From: Phylloscopus collybita
Taxonomy: Eukaryota; Chordata; Aves; Passeriformes; Phylloscopidae
Direction: 5' to 3'
DNA: 64,000 bases
Assembly (NCBI GenBank): GCA_027886175.1
Contig: JAJNNQ010000096.1
Coordinates: 558,001 to 622,000 of the forward strand
Part shown: piece after piece, positions 10,810-51,379 of the stretch
Position numbering within the stretch: position 1 is the first letter of the stretch
Layout: each line of letters begins with the position of its first letter
Program-made: the position numbers and the translations under genes
Notes under the pieces: generated by a model
What the model saw: the letters and a program-made list of their open reading frames with translations, nothing else
Told to the model about the DNA's origin: nothing
Database searches by the model: none

Positions 10810-11285
10810 ATCTGCCCCTGGGATTCCCCGGGATTCCCTGGGATTCCCCGGGATTCCCTGTCCCTGGGATTCCCCATCCCTGGGATTCCCCGTCCCTGGG
10901 ATTCCCCGTTCCCTGGGATTCCCCGTTCCCTGGGATTCCCCGTTCCCTGGGATTCCCCGTTCCCTGGGATTCCCCGTCCCTGGGATTCCCCGTCCCTGGG
11001 ATTCCCCGTTCCCTGGGATTCCCCGTCCCTGGGATTCCCCGTCCCTGGGATTCCCCGTTCCCTGGGATTCCCCGTTCCCTGGGATTCCCCGTTCCCTGGG
11101 ATTCCCCGTCCCTGGGATTCCCCGTTCCCTGGGATTCCCCGTTCCCTGGGATTCCCTGTTCCCTGGGATTCCCTGTTCCCTGGGATTCCCCGTTCCCTGG
11201 GACTCCCCGTTCCCTGGGATTCCCTGTTCCCTGGGATTCCCCGTTCCCTGGGATTCCCTGTCCCTGGGATTCCCAGTCCCTGGGG
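10810..11285. repeat. 17-18-bp minisatellite ggattccccgttccctg
   Basis: About 27 units alternate between a short form (ggattccccgtccctg) and a form with an extra tt (ccccgttccctg). It lies in the NRBP2-PUF60 intergenic region. Confidence 0.95.
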
Positions 11286-11384
11286 AGCTGCAGTGACCCA
11301 AACTCCCCAAATCCTTCATAAAACCCGGGGGCTCTGTCAGTTCCCTGCGGGTTTTCCTTGGCCTGGTGAGCGTTCCCTGCTGGG

Positions 11385-11678
11385 AACACCACACCTGGGG
11401 TGTGCACACCTGGGGAGCCCCCACACCTGGGGAGTGCACACCTGGGGAGCCCCTCACCTGGGGAGCCCCCACACCTGGGGAGTGCACACCTGGGGTGTGC
11501 ACACCTGGGGAGTCCCCACACCTGGGGAGCCCCCACACCTGGGGTGTGCACACCTGGGGAGCCCCTCACCTGGGGAGCCCCCTCACCTGGGGAGCCCCCT
11601 CACCTGGGGTGTGCACACCTGGGGAGCCCCCTCACCTGGGGTGTGCACACCTGGGCAGCCCCCACACCTGGGGGTGCC
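11385..11678. repeat. Minisatellite cacacctggggagccccc
   Basis: About 17 units of 15-18 bp, mixing cacctggggagcccc and cacctggggtgtgca. It resembles, but is not identical to, the array at 15230-15815 in PUF60 intron 1. Confidence 0.92.
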
Positions 11679-11784
11679 CGTACAGGTGTGTGCCACCGCT
11701 GAGGCTGTGACACGCCCGTGCCCCGCCGCTCCTTGAGGCCGGAGCCGCCCCCGGGCAGGGACACAGAGCCCCAGGGTGGGCAGG

Positions 11785-12120
11785 GACCCCCAAACCCCCC
11801 GTGTCACCCCCAGGGACCCCCAGACCCCCCAGTGCCACCCCCAGGGACCCCCAAACCCCTCAGTGCCACCCCCAGGGACCCCCAAACCCCTCAGTGCCAC
11901 CCCCAAGGACCCCCAAACCCCCCGTGGGGCAGGGACCCCCAAACCCCTCAGTGCCACCCCCAGGGACCCCCAAACCCCTCAGTGCCACCCCCAGGGACCC
12001 CCAAACCCCCCAGTGCCACCCCCAGGGACCCCCAGACCCCCCAGTGCCACCCCCAGGGACCCCCAAACCCCCCAGTGCCACCCCCAGGGACCCCCAAATC
12101 CCCCCAGTGCCAGCCCCAGG
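11785..12120. repeat. ~29-bp minisatellite gggacccccaaacccctcag
   Basis: Eleven or so units contain tgccacccccagggaccccc followed by aaacccctcag or aaaccccccag. The sequence is extremely C-rich on the plus strand. Confidence 0.93.
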
Positions 12121-12239
12121 GTCACCTCCCCCTGTCCCAGGTGCTCCCAGCCCCAGTGCCCAACCTGTCCAGGGCACCCCCAGGGCTCCAGGGGCAGCCC
12201 CAGCTGCTCTGGGCACCCCGTGCCAGCCCTGCCTGCCCT

Positions 12240-12455
12240 GCCAGGGAACAATCCCTGCCCCCAAATACCCCCACATCCCCCCGGGAACAATCCCTGCCCC
12301 ACATCCCCCCAGGAACAATCCCTGCCCCACATCCCCCCCAGGAACAATCCCTGCCCCAAACCCCCCCAGGAACAACCCCTGCCCCACATCCCCCCCGGGA
12401 ACAATCCCTGCCCCAAATCCCCCCCCAGGAACAACCCCTGCCCCCCATCCCCCCA
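12240..12455. repeat. ~28-bp minisatellite ggaacaatccctgccccaca
   Basis: Seven or eight units with ggaacaatccctgcccc and c-rich spacers of variable length. It is about 550 bp upstream of the PUF60 promoter core. Confidence 0.92.
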
Positions 12456-12989
12456 GCCCTGCCCCGGGCACCGGGAGCCGTTCCCTGGGCCCTGTCCCCC
12501 CCAGGCCTTCGGGGTCCCGGCTCTCCCGGAGCCCCCCAGGCCCTGGCAGGGGCTCGGAGGTGTCCCGGGGATGATCTCCTGTCCCAGGTGAAGGTTCCCA
12601 GCCATCCCAGCCCGGCTCCAGCCCCTCGGCACTCAAATTCGGACACCGGGGGCTCGGGGGGCTCGAACGGAACCGGGAGAGGGGACGGGGGACAGGGGAC
12701 ATTTCACTGCGGTTCCCGGCCCGTCCTCCCGCGACACCAGTCGGATTTAGCAGGGTTTATCCCGCTCTCGCTGTGTTTACCCGCGTTTACCCCGTTTGAG
12801 CACGTTTTATCCTGGGTCTAGCCAGTTACAGCCCTGCCCGGGGCACCGGCAGTTCTGGCCCTCCCCGGAGGTCCCCGGCACCGGGAACTGCCGGCCCAGC
12901 ACGAACCCAGAGGCGCTGAGGGCCGCGGCAGCCGAGCCCGAGCCCCGAGCCCCGGGCCCCCCGAACCCCCCGGGCCCACGGCCCGCCAT

Positions 12990-13153
12990 GCCGCCCCTCT
13001 CTCCGCCGCCATCTTGACGGCCGCTCGGGTCACATGACAGCTCCCGAGCTCTCGCGATACTTTTTTCCTCTCGGGAGTGGCGCCCGAGCGCCGTTTCCCG
13101 CGCGCGCCGCGGAGCTCTCGCGAGAGTCGCGTGCTGCAGACGGGCAGGAGAAG

Positions 13154-13160
<7 letters not shown>
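12990..13160 (+). promoter_or_regulatory. PUF60: PUF60 CpG-island promoter
   Basis: The block is rich in CpG and contains recognisable housekeeping-promoter motifs. These are a YY1-type GCCGCCATCTTG at 13005-13016, an E-box palindrome GTCACATGAC at 13029-13038, TCTCGCGA at 13050-13057, the full palindrome TCTCGCGAGA at 13116-13125, and AAGATGGCGGC over the start codon at 13151-13161. No TATA box is evident. Transcription probably starts just upstream of 13154. The motifs are seen; factor binding is inferred. Confidence 0.8.
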
Positions 13161-42925
<29,765 letters not shown>

Positions 42926-43395
42926 ACTGCGGCCCCGGGCTGGGCCTGGATCCTGGGGATTGCTCCAGCTCTGATCCCGGGGCTTGGCTGGGCTTGGAGC
43001 TTGGGAATCAACCCAACTCTGATCCCAGGGCTTGGCTGGATCCTTGGATGGCCCCAGTCCTGATCCCAGGGCTTGGCTGAGCTTGGGGCTGGGGAGTTGG
43101 TCCAGCTCTGGGCTGAGCTTGGATCCAGGAAAGGCCCCAGCCCTGATCCCAGAGCTTGGCTGAGCTTGGATCCTGGGAATTGGTCCATCTGTGATCCCGG
43201 GGCCTGGCTGAGCTCAGACCCAGGGACTCAGCCCAGCCCTGATCCCAGGGCTCAGCCCAGCTCTGCCCCGGGGCCTGCCCCCTCTGCCTGCCGGGGTTTT
43301 TGTAGCCAGTGTGGAAAGGACATTCCAGGACATTCCAGGGCAGGCACAGGGATCTGCTGCCTGGAGAGTTGACATAAAAACACAAAAAAACCGCT
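42926..43395 (+). other. PUF60: PUF60 3' UTR
   Basis: The stretch after the stop at 42923-42925 has a degenerate 30-45-bp tandem repeat at about 42950-43270 (tgatcccagggcttggctgg, agcttgggaat). It ends near cataaaaacacaaaaaaacc. CATAAA at 43373-43378 is a plausible variant polyadenylation hexamer; no AATAAA is present. The end is inferred. Confidence 0.55.
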
Positions 43396-43404
43396 GGTGT
43401 CACC

Positions 43405-43428
43405 TGTGTGTGTGTGTGTGTGTGTGTG
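43405..43428. repeat. (GT)n microsatellite
   Basis: About twelve gt units just past the presumed PUF60 transcript end. Confidence 0.95.
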
Positions 43429-44084
43429 ACAGGGCTGCCACGTCCTGGGCACGGGGCTGGCATCTCCACAACCTGGATTGGCACCTCCTGGGCCAGGCTG
43501 GCACGGGGCTGGCATCTCCACAGCCCAGCCTGGCACCTCCTGGGCCCAGGGCTGGCCCTGAGGAGGGGCTGTGGGTGCCCCTGCCCAGCCCCCAGCTCCC
43601 TCCAGCCACACTCGGGTCAGGACCCTGCGGCACCTCTGGGGCAGGAGCAGCCGTGTCCCCCCTCCAGGATGGTCCCCAAGGGGTTGGGATGGAGCCAAGG
43701 GAGAACTTTGGGTCAGGGGGTCACCCCTGGGGGCTGCTGGCCTGGCAGAGGAACTGAGGGTGCTGGGAGGGAGCCCTGATCCAGAGAGAGCCCTGATCCT
43801 GAGGAATTGAGCTGAGCCTGCACTCAGCAATCCCACCGAGCTGGGATCCAGCAGGAGCCTGGAGGAAATGATGCTTTCACTGGAGAAATCCCAATCTAAG
43901 CAGAATGATCTCCAAGGAACTGCAGCGAGCAGGGAATCCCGAGCCCAGCCTCCCTCGGGGAGTTGTGCTGGGCTTGGGGATGTCCTGCAGCAGAGCCTGG
44001 GATGGCTCACCCTGGGGCAGAGCCAGGAGGCTGAGCTGCTGCTGGAATGTTGGGGTACAGGGGGTCTACGGCAGCTGGGGTTTG

Positions 44085-44300
44085 GGGATGCTGGGTTGCT
44101 GTGTCTCCAGCAGGGTTGGGGTGGCTGCCCAATGCCTGGCCGTGTCCCAGGGCAGGTTGGGGTGCCTGGAGCAGCCTGGCCCAGGGGAAGCTGTCCCTGC
44201 CCACGGCAGCGCTGGCACCGCAGGCGCTTTAAGGTCGCTTTAATGTCACTTTGAGGTCACTTTAAGGTCACTTTAAGGTCGCTTTAAGGTCGCTCCATCC
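44085..44300 (+). mobile_element. CR1 fragment, sense, with expanded 3' word
   Basis: gtgcctggagcagcctggcc and ggggaagctgtccctgccca match CR1. Its usual tttaaggtc word is expanded into six copies (ctttaaggtcg) at 44226-44292 before ctccatcccaaaccatt. Confidence 0.72.
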
Positions 44301-44301
44301 C

Positions 44302-44460
44302 AAACCATTGCAGAGCCCCGGGGCCGGGATGGGCAGCGCCGCCAGCTCGTGCTGCCGCCTGCTGGGGGCACCCGGAACTGCAGCTGGGGCCGACGCATGC
44401 GCAGTGCCGCTGTGGAACCCCGCTCGCTGCTGCCCTCCGGTGGGCGATTCCCGAACTGCA
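44302..44460. repeat. 159-bp GC-rich block, copy A
   Basis: This block is repeated at 49029-49187 in the same orientation with about five differences. It holds cgcatgcgca, close to the NRF1 palindrome, and cagcgccgccagctcgtgct. No coding role was recognised. Confidence 0.9.
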
Positions 44461-44594
44461 ACTGCCAGAATCCCCAAATCCCAGAGGGGGTGGGGCTGGA
44501 AGGAGCCGGAGGGGGCCCCAGGGCCAAGCCCCCAGAGGGGGCACCTGGGCCAAGCCCCCAGCTCGGGAAGCGTCATCCCTGAGCACAGGGGTGG

Positions 44595-44745
44595 GTCCGG
44601 AGCAGCCCGGAGCTGGACACGGCACTGGGCTGAGCGGGACATGGCAGTGGACAGAGGTGGACATGGCACTGGGCAGAACTGGACACAGCACTGGACAGAG
44701 GTGGACACAGCACTGGACAGAGGTGGAAGGTGGACGCAGCACTCC
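44595..44745. repeat. ~22-bp minisatellite from CR1 word agctggacac
   Basis: Six to seven units of ggacagaggtggacacagca and variants, beginning at gagctggacacggcactggg. The right end continues as antisense CR1. It parallels the CR1-seeded array at 19330-19748. Confidence 0.85.
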
Positions 44746-44920
44746 CGATGTGCCTCACTGGGCAGGGCAGAGGGGCACGATCACACCCTGACCTCCTGGC
44801 CCCGCTGATCCTGATGCCCCTGGATCCCTCCTGGCCCTCAGACCGCATGGCCAATTCTACTGATCACCCACCAGCACCCCCAGGTCCTTCTCCAGAGCTG
44901 CTCCAGCAGATCCCACCCAG
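44745..44920 (-). mobile_element. CR1 fragment, antisense
   Basis: gcagaggggcacgatcacac, ctgatcacccaccagcaccc and ccaggtccttctccagagct fit the reversed CR1 internal-to-3' segment. Confidence 0.68.
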
Positions 44921-45368
44921 CCAGGGGATGACACTGGTGCTAAACTGGGCTAAACCCGGCCCAAATCTCCAACCCCACACGATCCCTCTCCCGTGTTCCT
45001 GCCTGGAATAAAATGTGTGTGAGGCTCCTTCCTCGGGAAGGGGAGGCTCCCCAAGGATCCTGCGCGAGGCTGAGAGAGAGAGACGTTCCCAGCAGCGCTG
45101 GTGTGGGGAGCGCCATCGAGCCCTGCTGGGGAATTGTCTCTTTTTGCTGCTGGGACAGAATTCTTTAATGGAATTGTTTTGTTTGAATTTTTAATAGAAC
45201 GGCTTTGCACAATGGCCGCCTTGGTGGCCACAGTGGTCACAGTGACTGTGGCTCCAGGAGTCTTGGTGATGATGGTGGCCTTGGTGGTTGGAGTGACCAT
45301 GGTGGCCAGAGTGGCTGTGGTGGCCACAGTGACCGCAGTGACCGCAGTGACCGTGGTGGCCTCGTGGC

Positions 45369-45774
45369 TCAGAGGATCCCGGTGGCCACTGCCAGGGCTG
45401 TGGTGGCCAGGAGGAATCCTCCGAGGTGGAAGGGGGCCACGGAGACGCTCCCACCTGGCGGACAAAGAGAGGGGCATCAGGGGGACCATGGGGGACAAAG
45501 AGGGGGCTGCGTATGGCCATAATGGGGGGTTTTGGGGTGACAGGAGAGATGGGGGCCATGAGGTGACAGGGTGTGTGGAGGGGTACAGGGGCCAGGGAGG
45601 TGAGAGGGGTCATGGTGGGCTTAGGGGTCACAGGGTTCAGGGGAGTCAGGGGGTGCCAGGGGTTCCAAGGGGTTCTGGGAGTGCCATGGGGGGTCCTGGC
45701 CCACCCACGTCCAGCACACAGAGCCCATCCCCACAGCACTGCCTTGGGCGGGCAGGGACAGGGTTGGAACGGGG

Positions 45775-45824
<50 letters not shown>

Positions 45825-46869
45825 CACACGGCAGTGAATTCCTTGTCCCCTCCCAGATGTGGGGGTCCCCATCCCTGTGCCTTGTCATGGGTGTTCCTGT
45901 CCCTGTGCCCACAATGGGTGTCCCCAGAGTTGGTGTCCCCAGCACTGGGTGTCCTTGTCCTCGTCCCCAGCACTGGGTGTCCTTGTCCTCCCACCCACAG
46001 TGGGTGTCCCTGTCCCCCATCCCCACTGAGTGTCCCTGTGTCCCCTGTGCCCCTGTCATGGGTGTCCCCATGGCCCCAGTGGGTGTCCCCATCCCCTCTG
46101 GGGTGTCCCCTGTGGTGTCACCTCCCAGCCACTCGCAGTTGTATTTGCTGAAGGTCCTGGTGGAGCGGAGCTGGATCTGTGACTTGTTCCCTTCCTGAGT
46201 GATGTTGGTGACCTCGAAGGTTTCGTATGGTGGGATCAGCACCTCACGGTTGCTCTTATAGACGGAGAAAGCCTGGATGTCCACGCCGTAGCACGTGTCC
46301 ACATGGAATATCGTGTCCGTCCCGTATTTCTCCGCGACTTTTTTGCGCAGCGACGTCGACGTGAATTGGCCGAACCGGATCGTCCGGTTCAGCTGCGCCT
46401 CGAACCGGACATTGCGCACGCCCCGGAACACCTGGCGACACGTGGCGTTCTGAGCCTCCCTCAGCGTCACCAGGGCCTGGCTCAGCAGGAAATGAAACGT
46501 TTTGAAGTGGAAGTTGTCCCGGTATTCCTGTGGGGACCGCCCGGCCACGCGCGTGGCCGCGTTGAACTGCTGGTACACGTCCTTGGTCGAGTAGGCCATG
46601 ACGGCGATGGCCTGGGCTGGGGACAGAGGGGACTCAGGGGGACCCCGCTTCTGCCACTCGGCCGTGGCATTGGCCCAGACCCGGGCAAAGAGAGGGTTCA
46701 GCTGGAACTCGGAGCGGTTGAGGGCCGGCAAGGCCGCGGTCATGGCCGGGCCACAGCCCCGGTACTGGTCATCGAAGGAGTCCTCGGCCATGTCCAGGGG
46801 AACCACCTCGATGGCCGCAGTGGCCACGGTCATGGCCAGCAGGGCCAGGGCGTGAGCCGGGGGGGCCAT
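45369..46869 (-). CDS. GPI-anchored ecto-ADP-ribosyltransferase, ExE motif altered
   Basis: Ecto-ARTs transfer ADP-ribose from NAD to arginines of surface proteins, or hydrolyse NAD. Two coding exons are seen, 46869-46122 and 45454-45369, joined in phase 1 (GGGAG|GTGACA; CGCCAG|GT), giving about 277 residues. The start has a Kozak-like ccATGg, followed by a hydrophobic signal peptide (residues 1-19). PLDMAEDSFDDQY at 24-36, the VFRG arginine at 149 and FTSTSLR with the serines at 171 and 173 are family landmarks. The usual E-x-E before VLIPP is N207-R208-E209: the catalytic glutamate is kept, the first is lost. Several N-glycosylation sequons are present. The second exon ends in a hydrophobic tail (FLLATTALAVATGIL) fit for GPI attachment. 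A small middle exon may be missing from this model. ATTAAA signals lie at about 45190 on the minus strand. Confidence 0.87.
45770..45828. repeat. (CCTGTC)n hexanucleotide in an ART intron
   Basis: Eight or nine ccctgt units. The surrounding intron (45455-46121) is a looser gtgtccc-rich repeat. Confidence 0.9.
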
Positions 46870-46879
46870 GGAGGGGAGA

Positions 46880-47575
46880 GGCCACCAGGAGCAGTGTGGG
46901 ACACTGGGGGACACTGAGGGGCAATGAGGGACAATGAGGGGACATGGAGGAGACACAAGGACATGGAGGGGACATGGAGGAGACACGGGGGGGTTCCTCA
47001 GTGAGGGATTGAGGAGCAGAGTGGGGTCAGCCCAGGGGGAGGGGAGGCACTCCTGGCCAGGACACCCCTGGACCTGTCCAGCATCCCTGATCCCCAGTCC
47101 TGGGGTTACTTGTGCCTCCCCAACATCCACCAACCCCCAGGACCCCCAGGACCCCAATCCCAATCCCACAGGACCATCCCCTCCTGCCCCCCACAGAAGC
47201 CCAATCCTCCTCCCAGGATTGATTACAAGTCCCCTCAGCCCTGCCAGGACCCCGACCCAAATCCTGGGGTCACTTCCTGAGCCCTCCAGTGTCCCCCTAG
47301 GCCCCTCCCCAGACCCCAATCCCACTCCCAGTCCCCAATTCCTTTGGTGTCACCCCAGGACCTCAACCCAAATCGAGGCACCGCCCCCTACCCCCCGTGT
47401 CGCCCAGCCTCCCCATGACCCCAATCCCACTCCCACCATCCCCTGTCCCCCCTCACTTTCCCCCAGAGCACCCCAGGACCCCAATCCCATTCCTGTGACT
47501 CCCTCAGTGTCCCCCCAGACCCCAATCCCAAAGCCCCCTGTGCCCCCCAAGTGTCCCCCCAGCCCCCGATACCGA
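46880..47575. other. Upstream flank of the first ART gene, repetitive
   Basis: Degenerate ggacatggaggagacac units occupy 46915-46990 and accccaatcccac-like units 47130-47560. A 5' untranslated exon would be expected here but could not be identified. Confidence 0.5.
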
Positions 47576-48200
47576 AATCAGCCGCAGTGAACTCCCGGAC
47601 AGAACAGGAGGGATCCCAAAGCCGGAATTCTCGATCAGCTCCAGCTCACAGCGGATCTCTCCTGCTCCTGTGGCTCAGGGGGGACTTTGCCACGGGGAAT
47701 TTATCCACCATAATTATAAACATTCATTAAAACGGGCTTCCTATCCAATACAGAAACAGCACCTTTCCCTTAGATGATTTGCATGGCTCTGCCTCTTTCA
47801 GGAAATAATTTTTATTGTCCTGAAGAGTCAACAGAATGGGGTCTCTGGGTGTGGTTTTCAGGGAGTGCCCCAAGTTCCCAGACGACCTTGCCTGGAACTT
47901 TAGCTTTGGGCAGGTGCTGCTCCTTCTGTGTTGCAGAACTTGCCAAAAACCATCACTGGAATTCCCTTTGTCTCTTTCTCCACAGCCTCCATCCATCTTT
48001 GCCCCACTGTGCCCACATTTTCACATCCTTTGATGGTTTTTTCCCAGTCAGTCTTTAAGCTCAATCCAGCACCTCCAAGGGAGCTGAAACTTTCTCTTCT
48101 TTCTCTCATTGCTCAGCCCCCAGGACCCCAATCCCACCGCTCCGTGTGCCCCCAGTGCCCCCCAGCCCCACTCCCCACTGCTCTCTGAGCTGCTGTCACC
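47576..48200. other. Intergenic sequence without a recognised gene
   Basis: Moderate GC, no tandem repeat. Minus-strand open stretches exist (for example 47727-47996) but match no family I recognise. Confidence 0.4.
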
Positions 48201-48204
48201 CCTC

Positions 48205-48355
48205 AGACCCCAAATGGGCTCCCCACTCAGGTGATACCCCTGGGGGCACCCCAAACCTGGCCGTGATCTCCTTGGGGAGCACCTGGGTGACTTCCCTGGC
48301 CTTGTTGGGGCGGCAGGAGAAGTTCTGCACCTCAAAAAAGGGGATCCACCAACCC
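48205..48355 (-). pseudogene. Relic of a retroviral integrase
   Basis: One minus-strand frame contains SCRPNKAREVTQVL and KEITARFGVP, typical of the catalytic-core region of gammaretrovirus-like endogenous retrovirus integrases. It then becomes unlike the family and stops within about 20 codons. No protease, polymerase or envelope is adjacent. It is a short, inactive fragment of an old insertion. Confidence 0.6.
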
Positions 48356-48399
48356 CAGGAGACACCTGAACCTGTTGTTATAAATGCGAATAAAAAAAT

Positions 48400-48905
48400 C
48401 CACAGATTTAAAATTGAGCAGCGGTTTTAATAAAAATTTATTATAAAATTACAAAAAAATTTGGGAATAATTACTTAAACCTGGTTGAGGTTCTGATAAG
48501 GCAGAAGCAAAACCAACCGGGATATGGGGAGGGCTTCCCACCCCACCTCAGGTACAAAACAAAACAAAACCAAAAAACCAAACCAAACCAAAACAATTCA
48601 AATTACACTTATGTACTATCTGCTAATACATATTCATCAATGTTTCCTGTAAGTTTCCTGCTATTTTCCAATTTTAAAAATCCACTTTACTTCATGGTGC
48701 ACGCTTCACTTGTTGCCAGGGGGTCCTCTGTCTTCTTTTGGTGGTCTTTGGGATGAAGGCTCACAGTCTTCCTCGTTGTCCTCTGAACGACCTCTTTTAT
48801 TACACATGCTTGTTAAGTTTGTATTATGTAAATAAGTACCAAGCTTGAACATTGAGGCAATAAATCTCATATAATTCACAATTTTCCTGGAGTTCCCCCA
48901 GCTCT
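48400..48905. other. AT-rich island with minus-strand poly(A) hexamers
   Basis: Composition changes abruptly to AT-rich. Minus-strand aataaa and attaaa occur near 48432-48440, and a caaaacaaaaccaaa run lies at 48555-48595. A short minus-strand open frame at about 48827-49010 ends YEIYCLNVQAWYLFT and looks mildly coiled-coil upstream. Together with the integrase relic this may be a decayed endogenous retrovirus 3' region; that is inference. Confidence 0.4.
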
Positions 48906-49028
48906 CTCCATCTTACAGATAACTTTAGCTCTAGTCCTATCTCAGCCTCTTCCTGTACCTCACGAAGGTCTGCAGGAGAAGGGGGAACCCCTTCCCTCCC
49001 CTTTTGGGCACTGTTCTTTATTTCCTGT

Positions 49029-49187
49029 AAACCATGGCAGAGCCCCGGGGCCGGGATGGGCAGCGCCGCCAGCTCGTGCTGCCGCCTGCTGGCGGCACCC
49101 GGAACTGCAGCTGGGGCCGGCGCATGCGCGGTGCCGCTGTGGAACTCCGCTCGCTGCTGCCCTCCGGTGGGCGATTCCCGAACTGCA
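49029..49187. repeat. 159-bp GC-rich block, copy B
   Basis: About 97% identical to 44302-44460, same orientation, 4.7 kb apart. Here the NRF1-like palindrome is complete (GCGCATGCGC). The left flank is AT-rich and unrelated to that of copy A. Confidence 0.9.
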
Positions 49188-50625
49188 GCGGCGCGGCCAG
49201 TGCGGGAGATGTGCGGGCTCAAGAGGGAAAATCCCCCGATTTGAAAGGAAAAAGAGATCCCTGAGCAAAACATCAGGCTTTTTCGTAAATTAGTGGGTGA
49301 TGGCACCTCTCTCCCCGAGCCTCGGGCTGCTTTGTGATCTCAGAATTGCCCTCAGACCCCAACAAACAGCACCTGTGCCGAGCTCCTCCCGAGCTTATCA
49401 GGATCCCTGTCTGCCCCCAGGAACTCCCGCTGGGTGACGAGCTCCTCCTTTAACAGACAGCCCGGGGAGCGTATTTTTCCTGCCTGAAGAAGAGCTCAAG
49501 AGGAACATTTACGCTGTCGAACTTTCAAAGAGAGTTCCTGACCCAAATTGCAGCTGGGCTGGAAAACGACGGTGGCCAAAGTCCGCTCTCCTGTGAGCTG
49601 CCAAGGCCATCCCGAGAGCTTTGGGGCTCTGCTGCACCTCAGGGGCTGTGCCCGGCCTCCCCCGGGGCAGGGCAGAGGCACCGACCCTGCCCTGAGTGTC
49701 CCCCGGAGCTCCAGGGGGATTTCTCACAGGTGCAAACCCGTCCCTGCACCTCTGCACGCCCCGGGCTCCTCCGGGAGCCTTCAGCCCCTCGCAGCTGTGG
49801 GTGAGTCGGCCTGGGGCGATTTCAGGTTCCTATTGATATCAAATCGTTTTCTCCGTGTGCTTTAACCGTGGGGTGAGTAGCAGAGCGAGCTTTGCCAACG
49901 AGCCTCGCCGTGGTTTTGCTTTTATTTTAAATCTGCTTTTGCTGACGCCTTTGCCAGTGGTTCTCCAAGTCTCTTAAGACTCTCACGTGCCACAAAATGT
50001 TAAATGGGAATATATAACCATTAATCTGTTTGTGGCAGCGCCAGCAGTTCACATCTGGGAACACGTGACCACGAACTGGTAAATTGAATTACTTTTGTAA
50101 ATTGTCTCTTTTCATTATTTGGGTTAAAAATTTCAGCCATAAGGAAATTCCTGAGTTATTATAAAGCTAAAATGATTCAGTGACATTTCCATGAGTTGTA
50201 GATGCAGCTGATCACAGCCCTCGGCAGGGCAAGGAGCTCTGTGTGGGAGCAAGCAATAGTGAGAGGAAAATGTTTAGAATTTGCCTTATTTGCTACAGAT
50301 TTAAAAATCTGTGCGGGTTTTTCGTGAAGTTTGAGAAGGGTTCCTTAGTTGTGCTGCTGAGGTTTAGTTCTTCATCGCATCTGGGGTAACAAAGGCTGTG
50401 CCAGAAAGAGTTGTGGAATCATTCCTGCCTGTATCTCTTAAATATTTCAAATTACTGGGATTTAAATATTTTAAATTACTGAAACTTTTGCCAGCTGGCA
50501 GGGCCTGGTTTCCACTGAAAAATACTTGGCAGAGGTGGTGTTTCAGGGAAGGAATTTCAAACAAAACACAGTTCCAGGGTTTTTCATCACGGCACATGAA
50601 ACAGCCCAACCTGATGGTTCCAGCA
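49188..50625. other. Single-copy-looking intergenic sequence
   Basis: Mixed composition, AT-rich from about 49860 to 50600. No tandem repeats, gene or mobile element was recognised. Nothing more can be supported from the sequence alone. Confidence 0.4.
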
Positions 50626-50639
50626 CGTGTCCCTGGCAG

Positions 50640-51140
50640 GACGGAGTGAGGAATGCCAGGATGCCGTGTCTGTGGCAGCTGGGCTGTTGGGATCAGGGAT
50701 TTTGGGGTGCTGGGATGCTGTGCCTACAGCAGCCGGGATTTTAGGATACAGGGGTTTGGGGAGGCTGGGAATGTTGGGATGCAAGGATTTTGGGATGATG
50801 TGTCGAAAGCAGCTGGCATTTTGGGATGCAGGGGTTTTGGGATGCTGGGATGCCATGTTTACAGCAGCTGGGGATGTTGGGATGCAGGGATTTGGGGATG
50901 CCATGTCTACAGCAGCTGGAATGTCAGGATGCAGGGATGTTGGGATGTTGGGATGCAGGTCTTTGGGGATGCAGGGCTTTGGGGATGTTGGGATGCAGGG
51001 CTTTGGGGATGTTGGGATGCAGGACTTTGGGGATGTTGGGATGCAGGGATTTGGGGATGTTGGGATGCAGGGCTTTGGGGATGTTGGGATGCAGGACTTT
51101 GGGGATGCAGGGCTTTGGGGATGCTGTGCCTACAGCAGCT
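50640..51140. repeat. ~26-bp minisatellite gatgttgggatgcagggctt
   Basis: The 3' part (50930-51125) has about eight regular units of tgggatgcagggctttgggga. The 5' part is looser, with a ~90-bp unit that includes tacagcagctggg. Confidence 0.92.
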
Positions 51141-51379
51141 TTGGTGCTGTCTTTGGCAGCCCTGAGCTTTCAGGGGTAGCTGCACAAACCACCGAGCAGC
51201 TCTGCCTGGGGGCACCTGTCAAAGGGGGCCCTGGTGCTCAGGTCCCACAGAGGCAGGGCTGAGCAGGGCACCCTCCCTCTTCCTTGGGTGCTGGAGCTCG
51301 GGCTGAGCGTGGTCGGGGCCGGGCTGGGTGGGCTCTGGGCCAGGCTGTCCCTGCCCATTGCAGGGCACCAGATCAGCCT

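Noticed and set aside
45007..45012. Plus-strand AATAAA as the PUF60 transcript end
   Set aside because: It lies about 2 kb beyond the stop, past CR1 fragments and the 159-bp block. A closer variant signal at 43373 is more likely, though not proven.
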